Positions 9,123 to 16,943 of a DNA stretch of 64,000 nt are shown in pieces (within the stretch, counting starts at the first letter, position 1; every line of letters starts with the position of its first letter). The stretch spans positions 937,394-1,001,393 of the forward strand of contig NZ_KN050846.1 of NCBI RefSeq assembly GCF_000746845.1, given 5' to 3'. Position numbers and translations under genes: made by a program. The DNA comes from Altibacter lentus (lineage in GTDB: Bacteria > Bacteroidota > Bacteroidia > Flavobacteriales > Flavobacteriaceae). The notes beneath the pieces were generated by a model that did no database searches, had not been told where the DNA came from, and saw only the letters and a list, made by a program, of their open reading frames with translations.

Positions 9123-9135
9123 AATAAGAGTCAAT

Positions 9136-9471
9136 TTAGTCGTGTCGATTATAGGTTTCTTCTTCTTTTTTTAGTAGTTCATTTATTTTACGTGCCTCCC
9201 ACTTTTTGAGAAAATTTAGTTTAAACACAAAGACTGAAATTGCGTGAAAGAGCAATCCTAATCCCCAGAAGAGGGTAATGCCGTACGTATTCCAGTCCAG
9301 CCAAGAGATAAATGCTGCGTCCTGGTCCGAAAACAACGTTGGGGCCCATTCTATCCTAAAGAACAGCAGTCCGGCATTTACCAGTAAGTACAAGAACAGA
9401 TGGGAATAGAATCCTTTAATAGCCTGTACTTTACTCTTTGCTCTATGGTATTTATTGGAGGGTGTATTCAT
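9136..9471 (-). CDS. 2TM domain protein
   Basis: About 111 residues with the same plan as its neighbours: an amphipathic basic N-terminus (KYHRAKSKVQAIKGFYSHL), a first membrane helix (FLYLLVNAGLLFFRI), a second (ITLFWGLGLLFHAISVFVF) and the closing motif LKKWEARKINELLKKEEE. The ATG at 9471 is chosen over a GTG at 9492, which would overlap the upstream 2TM gene. It is the middle of three tandem 2TM genes between the kinase and its response regulator. Confidence 0.85.
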   Translation of the reverse strand: MNTPSNKYHRAKSKVQAIKGFYSHLFLYLLVNAGLLFFRIEWAPTLFSDQDAAFISWLDWNTYGITLFWGLGLLFHAISVFVFKLNFLKKWEARKINELLKKEEETYNRHD

Positions 9472-9482
9472 GTCATTGTTTG

Positions 9483-9794
9483 TTACTGCCACCGATTCCC
9501 GGAGCTATTTTCTGAATCCTTTTCCATATACTCCTTGATCTTTCTTTCTTCCCATTCCTTATTCATATAAGGCATCCATCGAAAGGCCTTAACGGCCTGG
9601 ATCACGATACCAATCCCCCAACCGAAGGCTGCCCATAGAAACCAGGGATATCTTAGTTCGTTGGTGTAATAGTTAAGCGCTGCTAGAAATCCTATAAACA
9701 CAACGTACAACATCAAACTGGTATAGAATTTTTTAATATCGGCTACCCGCTCTTTCGCACGGATGTATTTATTTTGCTTTTCGAGATCGTTCAT
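9483..9794 (-). CDS. 2TM domain protein
   Basis: About 103 residues: N-terminal YIRAKERVADIKKFYTSL, membrane helices around residues 24-46 and 53-75, then NKEWEERKIKEYMEKD. The ATG at 9794 begins just after the kinase stop (9797-9799); an overlapping TTG at 9800 is the alternative start. It directly follows the kinase, whose own C-terminus is a 2TM domain, so this gene looks like a duplicate of that domain. Confidence 0.85.
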   Translation of the reverse strand: MNDLEKQNKYIRAKERVADIKKFYTSLMLYVVFIGFLAALNYYTNELRYPWFLWAAFGWGIGIVIQAVKAFRWMPYMNKEWEERKIKEYMEKDSENSSGNRWQ

Positions 9795-9796
9795 AT

Positions 9797-11137
9797 TCAA
9801 AGGTCTTTAAATTTATCATCATCCATTAGTTTCTTGATTTTCTTCTCTTCCCAATCCTTCCCCAGAAACGGATTGTAATGGAACACTTCCATAGCATGGC
9901 CCATGACCCCAAATCCCCAACCCACGATGGGGAAAATTGCCCAAGGGAATCCTGTGGAGCGAAAATTGAGCCAGACGAACACCGGGATCATTAGTAAGTA
10001 TATGGTGAGATGTACATAGAAGCTTTTTAGTTCTTCTACCTGCTTTTTAGCGCGTTCGTATTTTTTTTCTGAAATATAGGTCTCTTGTGTTTTCATGATA
10101 TTTGTTTCTTTAGTAAGCATTGGTATGGCAATGCTGAATTCTTTTTGGTCCTCCCGAATCGTTACCGGTCTATCGGTGAGTAAATAGTAGCGTTGTCGAA
10201 TGTTACGCAGCCCCACACCACTACTTTCTTTTACAACTTGTTTGGGCTGCACATTGTTCTTGACCACCAAATTGCCATCTTCCTCATATATGGTGATAAA
10301 TAATTTTCGCTCCGGTGTAACCTGATTGTGTTTTACGGCATTCTCTAACAACAATTGAAGCGCCAACGGTACGACCTTTGCATCGGTATTTGTGATACTG
10401 TCAGAAACCGTAAATACGATACTATCTTCGAACCTCATTTCTAACAACGACATGTAGAGCTGAGCGAATTTTAATTCTTCGGCTACGGTAACCAGTTCTT
10501 TGTTCTTTTGTTCTAGGACGTATCGGTATACCTTGGATAAAGAGGTGGTAAACCGGGTCGCTGCTTCCGGATTTTCTTCAATAAGACTGGTAAGAACGTT
10601 TAAGCTGTTAAAAAGGAAATGAGGATCCAGTTGATTCTTCAGCGCATCGAACTTTGCAGAAGCAGTACCGGCAATGATCTTTTGTTCCTTAACCTTCTTT
10701 TCCTGAGAATACTTGTAATAATAGAATGCGTAAAAAATGGAGGTCACTACGGCCGAGATAATAAACGACACATAATAATATTGTACACTCTCTCCTGCGA
10801 TGAATTCGGTGAGAGTGTCACCGGCGATCATTACTTCCGTAATAAATCGAAGGAAGAATAAACTAAGGATCGTTACTGCAATGGCTCCCAGAATCCCCTT
10901 AGATAAATTATACACTTTAAAAAGCTCATTCTTATAGCGCTTTAACAAATAGATAATCAACAAGGCATTGGCCATATAGAGCACTACCGAGTAGAGTTGG
11001 TTGTACCCGAACATGATAAGCAATTGCTTGCCATTATCGATACGTTCCCCATTGAAGTAACGAATGATCCCGATTACAATAAAGATCAACGTTCCTACAA
11101 AAAAGGCTTTACCAAGCTCTTTAAGAATTCTGTTCAT
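9797..11137 (-). CDS. LytS/YehU-type sensor histidine kinase with C-terminal 2TM domain
   Basis: Membrane histidine kinase of 446 residues. Four membrane helices occupy residues 10-140. The His_kinase domain follows, with phosphoacceptor His173 in DPHFLFNSLN, then an ATPase domain with LLLENAVKHN (N box) and SGVGLRNIRQRYYLL (G region). After the ATPase domain the protein continues, from about residue 348, with a complete 2TM domain (KKYERAKKQVEELKSFYVHL, two helices, GKDWEEKKIKKLMDD). That is an unusual place for extra membrane segments. The gene starts 6 bp after the TPR gene stop and precedes three further 2TM genes and the LytTR regulator. The stimulus is unknown. Confidence 0.92.
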   Translation of the reverse strand: MNRILKELGKAFFVGTLIFIVIGIIRYFNGERIDNGKQLLIMFGYNQLYSVVLYMANALLIIYLLKRYKNELFKVYNLSKGILGAIAVTILSLFFLRFITEVMIAGDTLTEFIAGESVQYYYVSFIISAVVTSIFYAFYYYKYSQEKKVKEQKIIAGTASAKFDALKNQLDPHFLFNSLNVLTSLIEENPEAATRFTTSLSKVYRYVLEQKNKELVTVAEELKFAQLYMSLLEMRFEDSIVFTVSDSITNTDAKVVPLALQLLLENAVKHNQVTPERKLFITIYEEDGNLVVKNNVQPKQVVKESSGVGLRNIRQRYYLLTDRPVTIREDQKEFSIAIPMLTKETNIMKTQETYISEKKYERAKKQVEELKSFYVHLTIYLLMIPVFVWLNFRSTGFPWAIFPIVGWGFGVMGHAMEVFHYNPFLGKDWEEKKIKKLMDDDKFKDL

Positions 11138-11143
11138 AGTTTG

Positions 11144-11767
11144 TTAGTTACAAGTGGAAGCTACTACTTTTTCGGCATACTCTTTTCCTCCCTGCGGATG
11201 AAATTCTCCTTCGGGAGTAAACGAATCGAACAATGTAACGGCTCGTTTCAATTCCTCACAATACCCGTCGATAGGCTGACCAAAATAGCGTGCCGTTCCC
11301 ATATCCCATTCGGTTTTTCCGAGTACTACCCTCGGGTTTTCGGGAGCTAATTTCATTGCCTTTTGATAGATCTCGGCAACTTTTCCAGCATACTGCATCC
11401 CGTATTTTTGTCCGTCGAACACCACCCAGGCCGTATACCACTGTGCTTCCAATACCAATACTTCGGGGTTATTGGGTGATAAGGCCTTAGCACTGTTTAA
11501 AAATTCCTGTGCTTTGTTTAATTGTGCATTGAGCTTTTCAGGGTCCTTTTCAGAAAAACTATTAATAATGTTGATCTGCGCAATATAAAAGGCCGGTAAC
11601 CAATTGTCCGGTTCTGCATTGGCGATGCGTTCAAACAGATTGGCGGCTTCCCACGGCTTGTCACCTTGCCACAGATCAAAGGCCTTGCGCATACCTTGCT
11701 CATATTGGGTCTGACTGATCCCTGAAACTGAGATTAGTAAAAAACTGAAGATTATTAGATTTCTCAT
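11144..11767 (-). CDS. Exported TPR-like protein preceding the kinase
   Basis: 207 residues with an N-terminal signal peptide (MRNLIIFSFLLISVSGISQ). Two to three helical TPR-type repeats follow (PWEAANLFERIANAEPDNW, AQEFLNSAKALSPNNPEVL, YQKAMKLAPENPRV). It is periplasmic by prediction. The stop lies 6 bp before the sensor kinase start, so it is probably the first gene of the kinase/2TM/regulator operon and might feed a signal to the kinase. The upstream gap (11768-11899) contains no LytTR repeat pair that I could find. No named family recognised. Confidence 0.78.
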   Translation of the reverse strand: MRNLIIFSFLLISVSGISQTQYEQGMRKAFDLWQGDKPWEAANLFERIANAEPDNWLPAFYIAQINIINSFSEKDPEKLNAQLNKAQEFLNSAKALSPNNPEVLVLEAQWYTAWVVFDGQKYGMQYAGKVAEIYQKAMKLAPENPRVVLGKTEWDMGTARYFGQPIDGYCEELKRAVTLFDSFTPEGEFHPQGGKEYAEKVVASTCN

Positions 11768-11899
11768 TGGTTGCTGTGTTTTGATGTGGAGGAAGATCGT
11801 TCCGCCAACTAAAATTAATACTCTTATTAAGAATGACCTTATATGACCTGTATTTTTTCATTTTTAAGGAAGCCACAGTCATTCATGCTGGTCGCTTTC

Positions 11900-12313
11900 C
11901 TATAATTTTATTTCCAGTTTACGCACCACACCGTCCTTCACTTCAAACGCGGCATCTTTCCATTTTGGCGGGCCAAATCTGGAGGGAGCATTGTTCGAGG
12001 TCCCGTAGGATTCGGTTGGGATCATACCCATGAACATGTTCAAACTGCCGTTATTGTCCTCATCGTGATAGCAAGAGATCGCATAGATACCGTCGGGGAT
12101 TTCAGAAAAAATTACTTGCGCCCTTTCTTCGGAAATGTTGGTCGACAGCGCTTTGTAAGGGCATTCCAGGAAGGTGTCTTCAGCATTGTAAAGACCTACT
12201 TTTACTATTCCCGCGTTACTGTCGAAATGGGTCATGGTTACTTCAATGGTGTTTTGACCGTGAAGGATCATTGTGGTGATAAGAAAGCTTAGATACGTAA
12301 TTACTGTTTGCAT
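11900..12313 (-). CDS. Secreted DUF2141 protein (copy 1)
   Basis: 137 residues: a signal peptide, then a beta-sandwich-like DUF2141 domain with the family landmarks VKVGLYNAEDTFL, PDGIYAISCYHDEDNNG and SNNAPSRFGPPKWKDAAFEV. Function is unknown; the fold suggests a small extracytoplasmic binding or structural domain. A second family member lies at 29468-29896, and both genes share the same LytTR operator and promoter geometry, so they appear coregulated. This copy lies directly downstream of the TonB receptor gene but has its own promoter at 12342-12412. Confidence 0.87.
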   Translation of the reverse strand: MQTVITYLSFLITTMILHGQNTIEVTMTHFDSNAGIVKVGLYNAEDTFLECPYKALSTNISEERAQVIFSEIPDGIYAISCYHDEDNNGSLNMFMGMIPTESYGTSNNAPSRFGPPKWKDAAFEVKDGVVRKLEIKL

Positions 12314-12341
12314 GATGTGTATTGATTTAAAAGTGATGGTT

Positions 12342-12412
12342 CAAAGATGCGATGGTCAAGACTTTTATAAAAAAGAGAATAACTCAACTGTAGGATCTTG
12401 GGGATGAATTGT
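12342..12412 (-). promoter_or_regulatory. LytTR-type operator and promoter of DUF2141 copy 1
   Basis: Read in gene direction: repeat ACAATTCAT (12404-12412), repeat ACAGTTGAG (12383-12391, period 21 bp), a 33-bp gap, then CATCTTTG (12342-12349) as the -7 element. ACAGTTGAG fits the published LytTR/AlgR half-site consensus [TA][AC][CA]GTTN[AG][TG] at every position; the other repeat deviates at one. There is no -33 TTG at the right distance, which fits an activator-dependent promoter. The layout is identical to the sites at 14647 and 29361. Confidence 0.72.
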
Positions 12413-12442
12413 AGACATCGCAACCTTTGATTTTGTCAAATG

Positions 12443-14620
12443 CTACAGATTATCCAGCTGGTTATCGCTGCCGTCCTCGCTTATCGTCCAAAAGAAGCCA
12501 ATAAAAAAGAACTGATCTGCCGCCGGAGTCAGTGCTCTGCGATCGAACACTCCATTTGCATTAGGGGTACTCGCGTATTGGTATCCGTTCACGTTGTTGA
12601 ACGCAAAAACATTGTTCACCGAAAAATAGAGGATCTGTTGCTGGGAGATCAAATAAGCCCAATTGAAACTTGTGCTGTGAAAATCGCGTGTTTTTTTCTG
12701 AAGGAATCCCGGTTCGTTAGGATCTGTAAAAGAGCGGCCACTGCCAAACTGATGACTAAACCCAACCTGACTTCTCCATGCATCGATCCAGTATTTCCCA
12801 ACAACCGAAACATTGTGCGTATTTGCAAAAGAAGGCGTTGCGGCTACAGGAAAATTTTGATATGTACGCTCTGTATCCAGCAATGAATAGCTCACCCAAT
12901 AGTCAACATTTTTGATACTCTTATTATCTCTCCAAAAAATATCAATGCCTTGTGCAAAGCCATCTCCGTCATTCGTAAAATTGCTGTCGGGTTGCGTAAA
13001 GTCGGTATCATAAGTTATTAAACTGCTGTATTGCTTTCTGTAGGCTTCGGCCCTAAAAATGCGGTTGTCCGCAGTATATTGATAATTGAGAATGTAGTGT
13101 TGTGTTTTCCTGGCTTCCAGATTGGTTTCGAATTTCAATACATCACTATTGGGTTGCTGAAAGAAATCTCCGTAGGCCAACGACAGCTGACTGTTCTTTC
13201 CTGTTTTATAGGCTACTGAAAATCGTGGCGAGACGGTTACGTCATCGAACAAGGCACTGTACTCTCCTCTTAGCCCCAGTTTTACTGCAAACTTTCGAGA
13301 AAAGATAAGATCCCATTCCGTAAATAACGCAGCGATGTTATTCTGAAAGCCATAGCTTTCAGCAAAAGCAGGGTCTTTAAAATCCTCTTTGAAATCGGTC
13401 AAGAACTGCTCAGCTCCAAAGCTAAGCTTGACCCTGTTACTAAACCGTTTCCGAAGCTTTACCTTTATATGTGCGGAGCTTTCGGTATCCTTGATATCGC
13501 TATCCACGATACCAAGTTTTGTGGTGGCATACGTAAAACTGCCGCCGCCAAATAGCTTCCAATTGAGGCCAAGGTCAGCACTGTAACTTGCATTGGTGTA
13601 AAAATTCTTGTTATTGAGCTTGAAATCGAGACCTTCAGGAAGGTCAATATCTTCCTGTGTAAGTTCGAAATCGGTGCCGTCGAAGGCTGCATACAATTTA
13701 AAGAGACCATTTTTAAGTTTATGCCGAAAGACTGTCTCACCGGCATACCCTTCAAAAGGCTTCTGCCAATCATTCCGGTCGGGAAAAGCGGCAATATAAG
13801 GTGCCAGATTGATATAGGTTGCATTTACGCTAAGGGAGCTCTTTTCCCATTTCTGGGTGTTGCCCAGTCCACCTCCTACGGTCATTAAGGAGATCTCGGT
13901 CTTTTCTTGGTCCGGCTCATCGATGGTATTTAAAAGCAACACCGATGACAATGCTTGTCCGTATTCGGCAGAATAGCCTCCTGTTGAAAATGTGATCCCG
14001 TCGAACAAAAACGGACTGTACCGACCGCGTGTAGGGATATTGTTGGTGGTAGGTGTATATGGCGTAAATACCCGGATCCCATCGATAAAGATCTGTGTCT
14101 CTCCGGCATCCCCTCCCCTTACGAACAGTCGGCCGTCCTCTGCTACGGTGGTCGTACCGGGAAGTGTTTGCAGGGCACCTACAAAGTCGCCCAAGGCACT
14201 GGCCGTAGTAACTACATCCAAAGGCTTAAGCACCGAAACCTTGCTGTTATCGCTGGCCTCCAATGTCCCTGCCGAAATTGTGACAGTATCCAGTGAATTA
14301 ACATCTTCCCGCAGTTTTATGGTTAGATCTTGCAGTTGAGATACATCGGCTGCCATGGTAAAGGTTTCGAAAGAAAGAAAAGACACCACCAGAACCTGTA
14401 CCCCTGTGGCGGTAGTTTCAAACGAAAAACCCCCTTGTTCGGTTGTGGAAGCCCCGTCGTACGTTCCTTCTAAATATACGTTCGCCCCCAGAATGGGCAT
14501 TCCGTTGGCTTCGGTTACAGTTCCTGAAACGATGGTTTGGCCAAGCGCCAAGATGGGAAGAAAACCCATGATTAGAAAGAGAAGAATAGTGTACGGTACA
14601 TTTAACGAAGGATGCTGCAT
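12443..14620 (-). CDS. TonB-dependent outer-membrane receptor with carboxypeptidase-like N-domain
   Basis: Outer-membrane active transporter of 725 residues. A signal peptide is followed by a CarboxypepD_reg-like domain (SGTVTEANGMPILGANVYLEGTYDG; key part GMPILGANVYLEG), then the plug domain (FVGALQTLPGTTTVAEDGRLF, FVRGGDAGETQIFIDGIRV) and a beta-barrel to the end. The ATG at 14620 is chosen because the frame upstream to 14692 adds a non-signal extension that would overlap the operator. No SusD partner gene is adjacent, so it is probably not a classical polysaccharide-utilisation receptor. The substrate cannot be inferred. Its promoter carries the best LytTR operator in the window. Confidence 0.93.
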   Translation of the reverse strand: MQHPSLNVPYTILLFLIMGFLPILALGQTIVSGTVTEANGMPILGANVYLEGTYDGASTTEQGGFSFETTATGVQVLVVSFLSFETFTMAADVSQLQDLTIKLREDVNSLDTVTISAGTLEASDNSKVSVLKPLDVVTTASALGDFVGALQTLPGTTTVAEDGRLFVRGGDAGETQIFIDGIRVFTPYTPTTNNIPTRGRYSPFLFDGITFSTGGYSAEYGQALSSVLLLNTIDEPDQEKTEISLMTVGGGLGNTQKWEKSSLSVNATYINLAPYIAAFPDRNDWQKPFEGYAGETVFRHKLKNGLFKLYAAFDGTDFELTQEDIDLPEGLDFKLNNKNFYTNASYSADLGLNWKLFGGGSFTYATTKLGIVDSDIKDTESSAHIKVKLRKRFSNRVKLSFGAEQFLTDFKEDFKDPAFAESYGFQNNIAALFTEWDLIFSRKFAVKLGLRGEYSALFDDVTVSPRFSVAYKTGKNSQLSLAYGDFFQQPNSDVLKFETNLEARKTQHYILNYQYTADNRIFRAEAYRKQYSSLITYDTDFTQPDSNFTNDGDGFAQGIDIFWRDNKSIKNVDYWVSYSLLDTERTYQNFPVAATPSFANTHNVSVVGKYWIDAWRSQVGFSHQFGSGRSFTDPNEPGFLQKKTRDFHSTSFNWAYLISQQQILYFSVNNVFAFNNVNGYQYASTPNANGVFDRRALTPAADQFFFIGFFWTISEDGSDNQLDNL

Positions 14621-14646
14621 GATATCGATTGGTTGATTATTGAGAT

Positions 14647-14717
14647 CAAAATTGCATAATGAGGCAACAATTTCAGAAAAAAAACAACTCAACTGTAGGA
14701 TAAGCAGTACGAACTGT
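14647..14717 (-). promoter_or_regulatory. LytTR-type operator and promoter of the TonB receptor gene
   Basis: In gene direction: ACAGTTCGT (14709-14717) and ACAGTTGAG (14688-14696), both perfect matches to the LytTR half-site consensus, with 21-bp period. A 33-bp gap is followed by CAATTTTG (14647-14654). The proximal repeat and its flanks (ATCCTACAGTTGAGTT) are identical to those at the DUF2141 copy 1 promoter. Confidence 0.77.
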
Positions 14718-14790
14718 AAAATGAATTATAACATTTCTTTAAAAATTGTGACTGTGAAAAAGGGTATCTTCGAAAGATAAAACAACATTC

Positions 14791-15387
14791 ATGACCGATT
14801 CAGAAAAAATAGACAGATACATCGAAACGCATGAAAAATGGACCGACAAATTAGAAGAACTTCGTGAAATTTTTCAGCAAACTGAACTAAAGGAAACGGT
14901 TAAATGGGGATCCCCCACATACACATTGAACGGGAAATTAGTAGCAGGCATGGCGGCCTTTAAAAATCATTACGCCATTTGGTTTCACCAAGGGGTCTTC
15001 CTTAAAGACACCCATCAAAAATTGGTCAATGCACAGGAAGGTGTAACCAAGGCTTTGCGACAGTGGCGGTTTGAAGCCGGTGATACAATCGAGCGTCATA
15101 TCGTCCTGCAATACCTTCAGGAAGCCATTAAAAATTGTATTGAGGGGATAGAAGTGAAAATAAAACGCAAAAAAGGGGTCATCCTACCGCCACTGCTTAA
15201 AGAGGCTTTGAAACACAATAATGAACTAAAGGAGGCCTTCCACGCATTAACCCCGGGAAAACAGCGCGAATACGCCGCTTATATTGGTGATGCCAAACAG
15301 CAAAAAACAAAAGAGAGCAGACTTGAGAAGATCGAACCCATGATTCTAAAGGGTGTGGGATTGCATGATAAATACAAAAACTGCTAA
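14791..15387 (+). CDS. DUF1801 / YdeI-OmpD-associated family protein
   Basis: 198-residue cytoplasmic protein. The N-terminal half is DUF1801-like (ELKETVKWGSPTYTLNGKL, FKNHYAIWFHQG). The C-terminal half matches the YdeI family ending (PPLLKEALKHNNELKEAF, LTPGKQREYAAYIGDAKQ, KTKESRLEKIEPMI). The biochemical role of these domains is not well defined. The cyclase gene begins 3 bp after its stop, so the two may be cotranscribed. Confidence 0.82.
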   Translation: MTDSEKIDRYIETHEKWTDKLEELREIFQQTELKETVKWGSPTYTLNGKLVAGMAAFKNHYAIWFHQGVFLKDTHQKLVNAQEGVTKALRQWRFEAGDTIERHIVLQYLQEAIKNCIEGIEVKIKRKKGVILPPLLKEALKHNNELKEAFHALTPGKQREYAAYIGDAKQQKTKESRLEKIEPMILKGVGLHDKYKNC

Positions 15388-15390
15388 GAG

Positions 15391-16509
15391 TTGAAAGCAC
15401 CGCGATTTAAACGATATACCTCCCGACAGCTTTGGTTCTATACCCGGCGTGCCTTTTGGATCCTCGTCGCTTGGGTATTGATCTCCAATGCGCTGTTCTT
15501 TTATGAGTATTTTACGCTCATCAGCAATGGGGTACTAAGCTCAAGTTTCGACTTCCAGCAAGCTTTTACGGCCAACTTGATCGTTGGGATCTCTGCAGGA
15601 ATTATTGGAGGGATCGTTACAGTGAATCTCATGGAGCGCTGGCTTCGAAAACATGCTTTTTGGAAAGCACTTCTCTATATTGTGATCGCTTATGTCATTG
15701 CGGCACTCATGGTAAGTACCATTGGCGCACTCTATTTTTACAGTGAAGATGCGGGACTCCCCTTCTACCATCCCGATGTGATCTATGAGGTACAATTGTT
15801 CTTTGGGACCTGGCTCTTCATCAAGAACTTCATTGTTTGGCTTGTGATCGTGATCGTAACACTTATTGTATTGATCGTTAACGACAAATACGGTCCCGGT
15901 GTTTTTCCCGATTACCTCATGGGACGTTATTTTATGCCGAAGAGTGAGCGAAGGATCTTCATGTTTGCCGACATACGTAATGCCACCGGTATCGCCGAAG
16001 AACTTGGTGAAGAAAAGTATTTCAATTTTCTGAAGGATTTCTTTCGAGATATTGCCCCTGCCATCGTACAAACCCGCGGGGAGGTCTATCAATATGTAGG
16101 TGACGAAGTGGTGGTATCATGGAAAATGAAATGGGGATTAAAAAATGCCAATGCCTTACAATGCTACTATAGTATGAAACGCATCATTGCCTATAAACAA
16201 TCGCGCTATATAAAAAAATACGGCTTCGCTCCGGAGTTCAAAGCCGGCTATCATTTTGGCCCCGTTATGGTAGGTGAAATAGGACAAATAAAGCGAGAGA
16301 TCGCTTTTTCGGGGGATGTGCTCAACACCACCGCTCGTATTGTCTCCTTATGCAATGAACTTGGTGTCGACATCCTCGCTTCTAAAGAGTTTGCCAACAT
16401 AGCGTATAAAACGCCCAAAGGAATTGAAAAACAGGAAGTAGGTAAAGAAAAATTGCGCGGAAAAGCAGAAGAAATGGAACTCGTCACCTACTCTGGGAAT
16501 GATCTTTGA
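15391..16509 (+). CDS. Membrane-bound class III nucleotide (adenylate/guanylate) cyclase
   Basis: 372 residues from a TTG start. The N-terminal half has four to five membrane helices (about residues 22-165); the C-terminal half is a class III cyclase domain. Metal-binding aspartates are at D194 (FMFADIRNATG) and D238 (YQYVGDEVVVSW), and the family signature GDVLNTTARI carries the catalytic Asn and Arg. Nucleotide preference cannot be fixed by eye. A paralogue with the same architecture is at 40779-41870. It is followed after 31 bp by a small exported repeat protein. Start choice is moderately sure: the frame runs on from the upstream gene with no ATG nearby. Confidence 0.88.
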   Translation: MKAPRFKRYTSRQLWFYTRRAFWILVAWVLISNALFFYEYFTLISNGVLSSSFDFQQAFTANLIVGISAGIIGGIVTVNLMERWLRKHAFWKALLYIVIAYVIAALMVSTIGALYFYSEDAGLPFYHPDVIYEVQLFFGTWLFIKNFIVWLVIVIVTLIVLIVNDKYGPGVFPDYLMGRYFMPKSERRIFMFADIRNATGIAEELGEEKYFNFLKDFFRDIAPAIVQTRGEVYQYVGDEVVVSWKMKWGLKNANALQCYYSMKRIIAYKQSRYIKKYGFAPEFKAGYHFGPVMVGEIGQIKREIAFSGDVLNTTARIVSLCNELGVDILASKEFANIAYKTPKGIEKQEVGKEKLRGKAEEMELVTYSGNDL

Positions 16510-16540
16510 TAAATACTTTTAAATCTTAATACCTATTATT

Positions 16541-16903
16541 ATGAAAACCGATACGTATACAAAAGTTATCCTTACCGTAATAGCGATCTGTCTTACCCTT
16601 AATGTTATGAAAGAACTGGACATTGTTCCTGTTGCGTATGCTTCGGAAGGGTCTTCAATACCGGAAGCAAAGACGAAATATCAATTGGTTCCCATTTCAG
16701 AAAACAATACTATGGATGTACGCATCGTAGATATCAACACCTACGATGAATTGAATGTGAACTTAAAAGGTGTGGATACGTATGAAGAAGTAAAAGTGAA
16801 CATAAAAAGCATCGACACCAGCGACGAACTGGACGTCAATATTGATGAAGTTGGCGGCGGATGGATCTCCAATGGCGGGCCCTTACGTGTTAAAGTAGAG
16901 TAG
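16541..16903 (+). CDS. Small exported protein with 13-residue internal repeats
   Basis: 120 residues with no family recognised. An N-terminal hydrophobic segment (residues 8-22) is a signal peptide or anchor ending near VAYASE. From about residue 57 the sequence repeats with a 13-residue period: VRIVDINTYDELN, VNLKGVDTYEEVK, VNIKSIDTSDELD, VNIDEVGG. This is the pattern of a small beta structure with alternating hydrophobic positions. It closes GGPLRVKVE. It lies 31 bp after the cyclase, so it may be cotranscribed and act in the periplasm with the cyclase's membrane domain. That link is only positional. Confidence 0.75.
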   Translation: MKTDTYTKVILTVIAICLTLNVMKELDIVPVAYASEGSSIPEAKTKYQLVPISENNTMDVRIVDINTYDELNVNLKGVDTYEEVKVNIKSIDTSDELDVNIDEVGGGWISNGGPLRVKVE

Positions 16904-16943
16904 GTATTGACTGTAAAGAAACCGTGTCAAGAACTATTTTTAT

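Noticed and set aside
12440-12886. 148-residue frame on the plus strand inside the TonB receptor gene
   Set aside because: Antisense shadow of a clear TonB barrel sequence, with no recognisable domain or start context.
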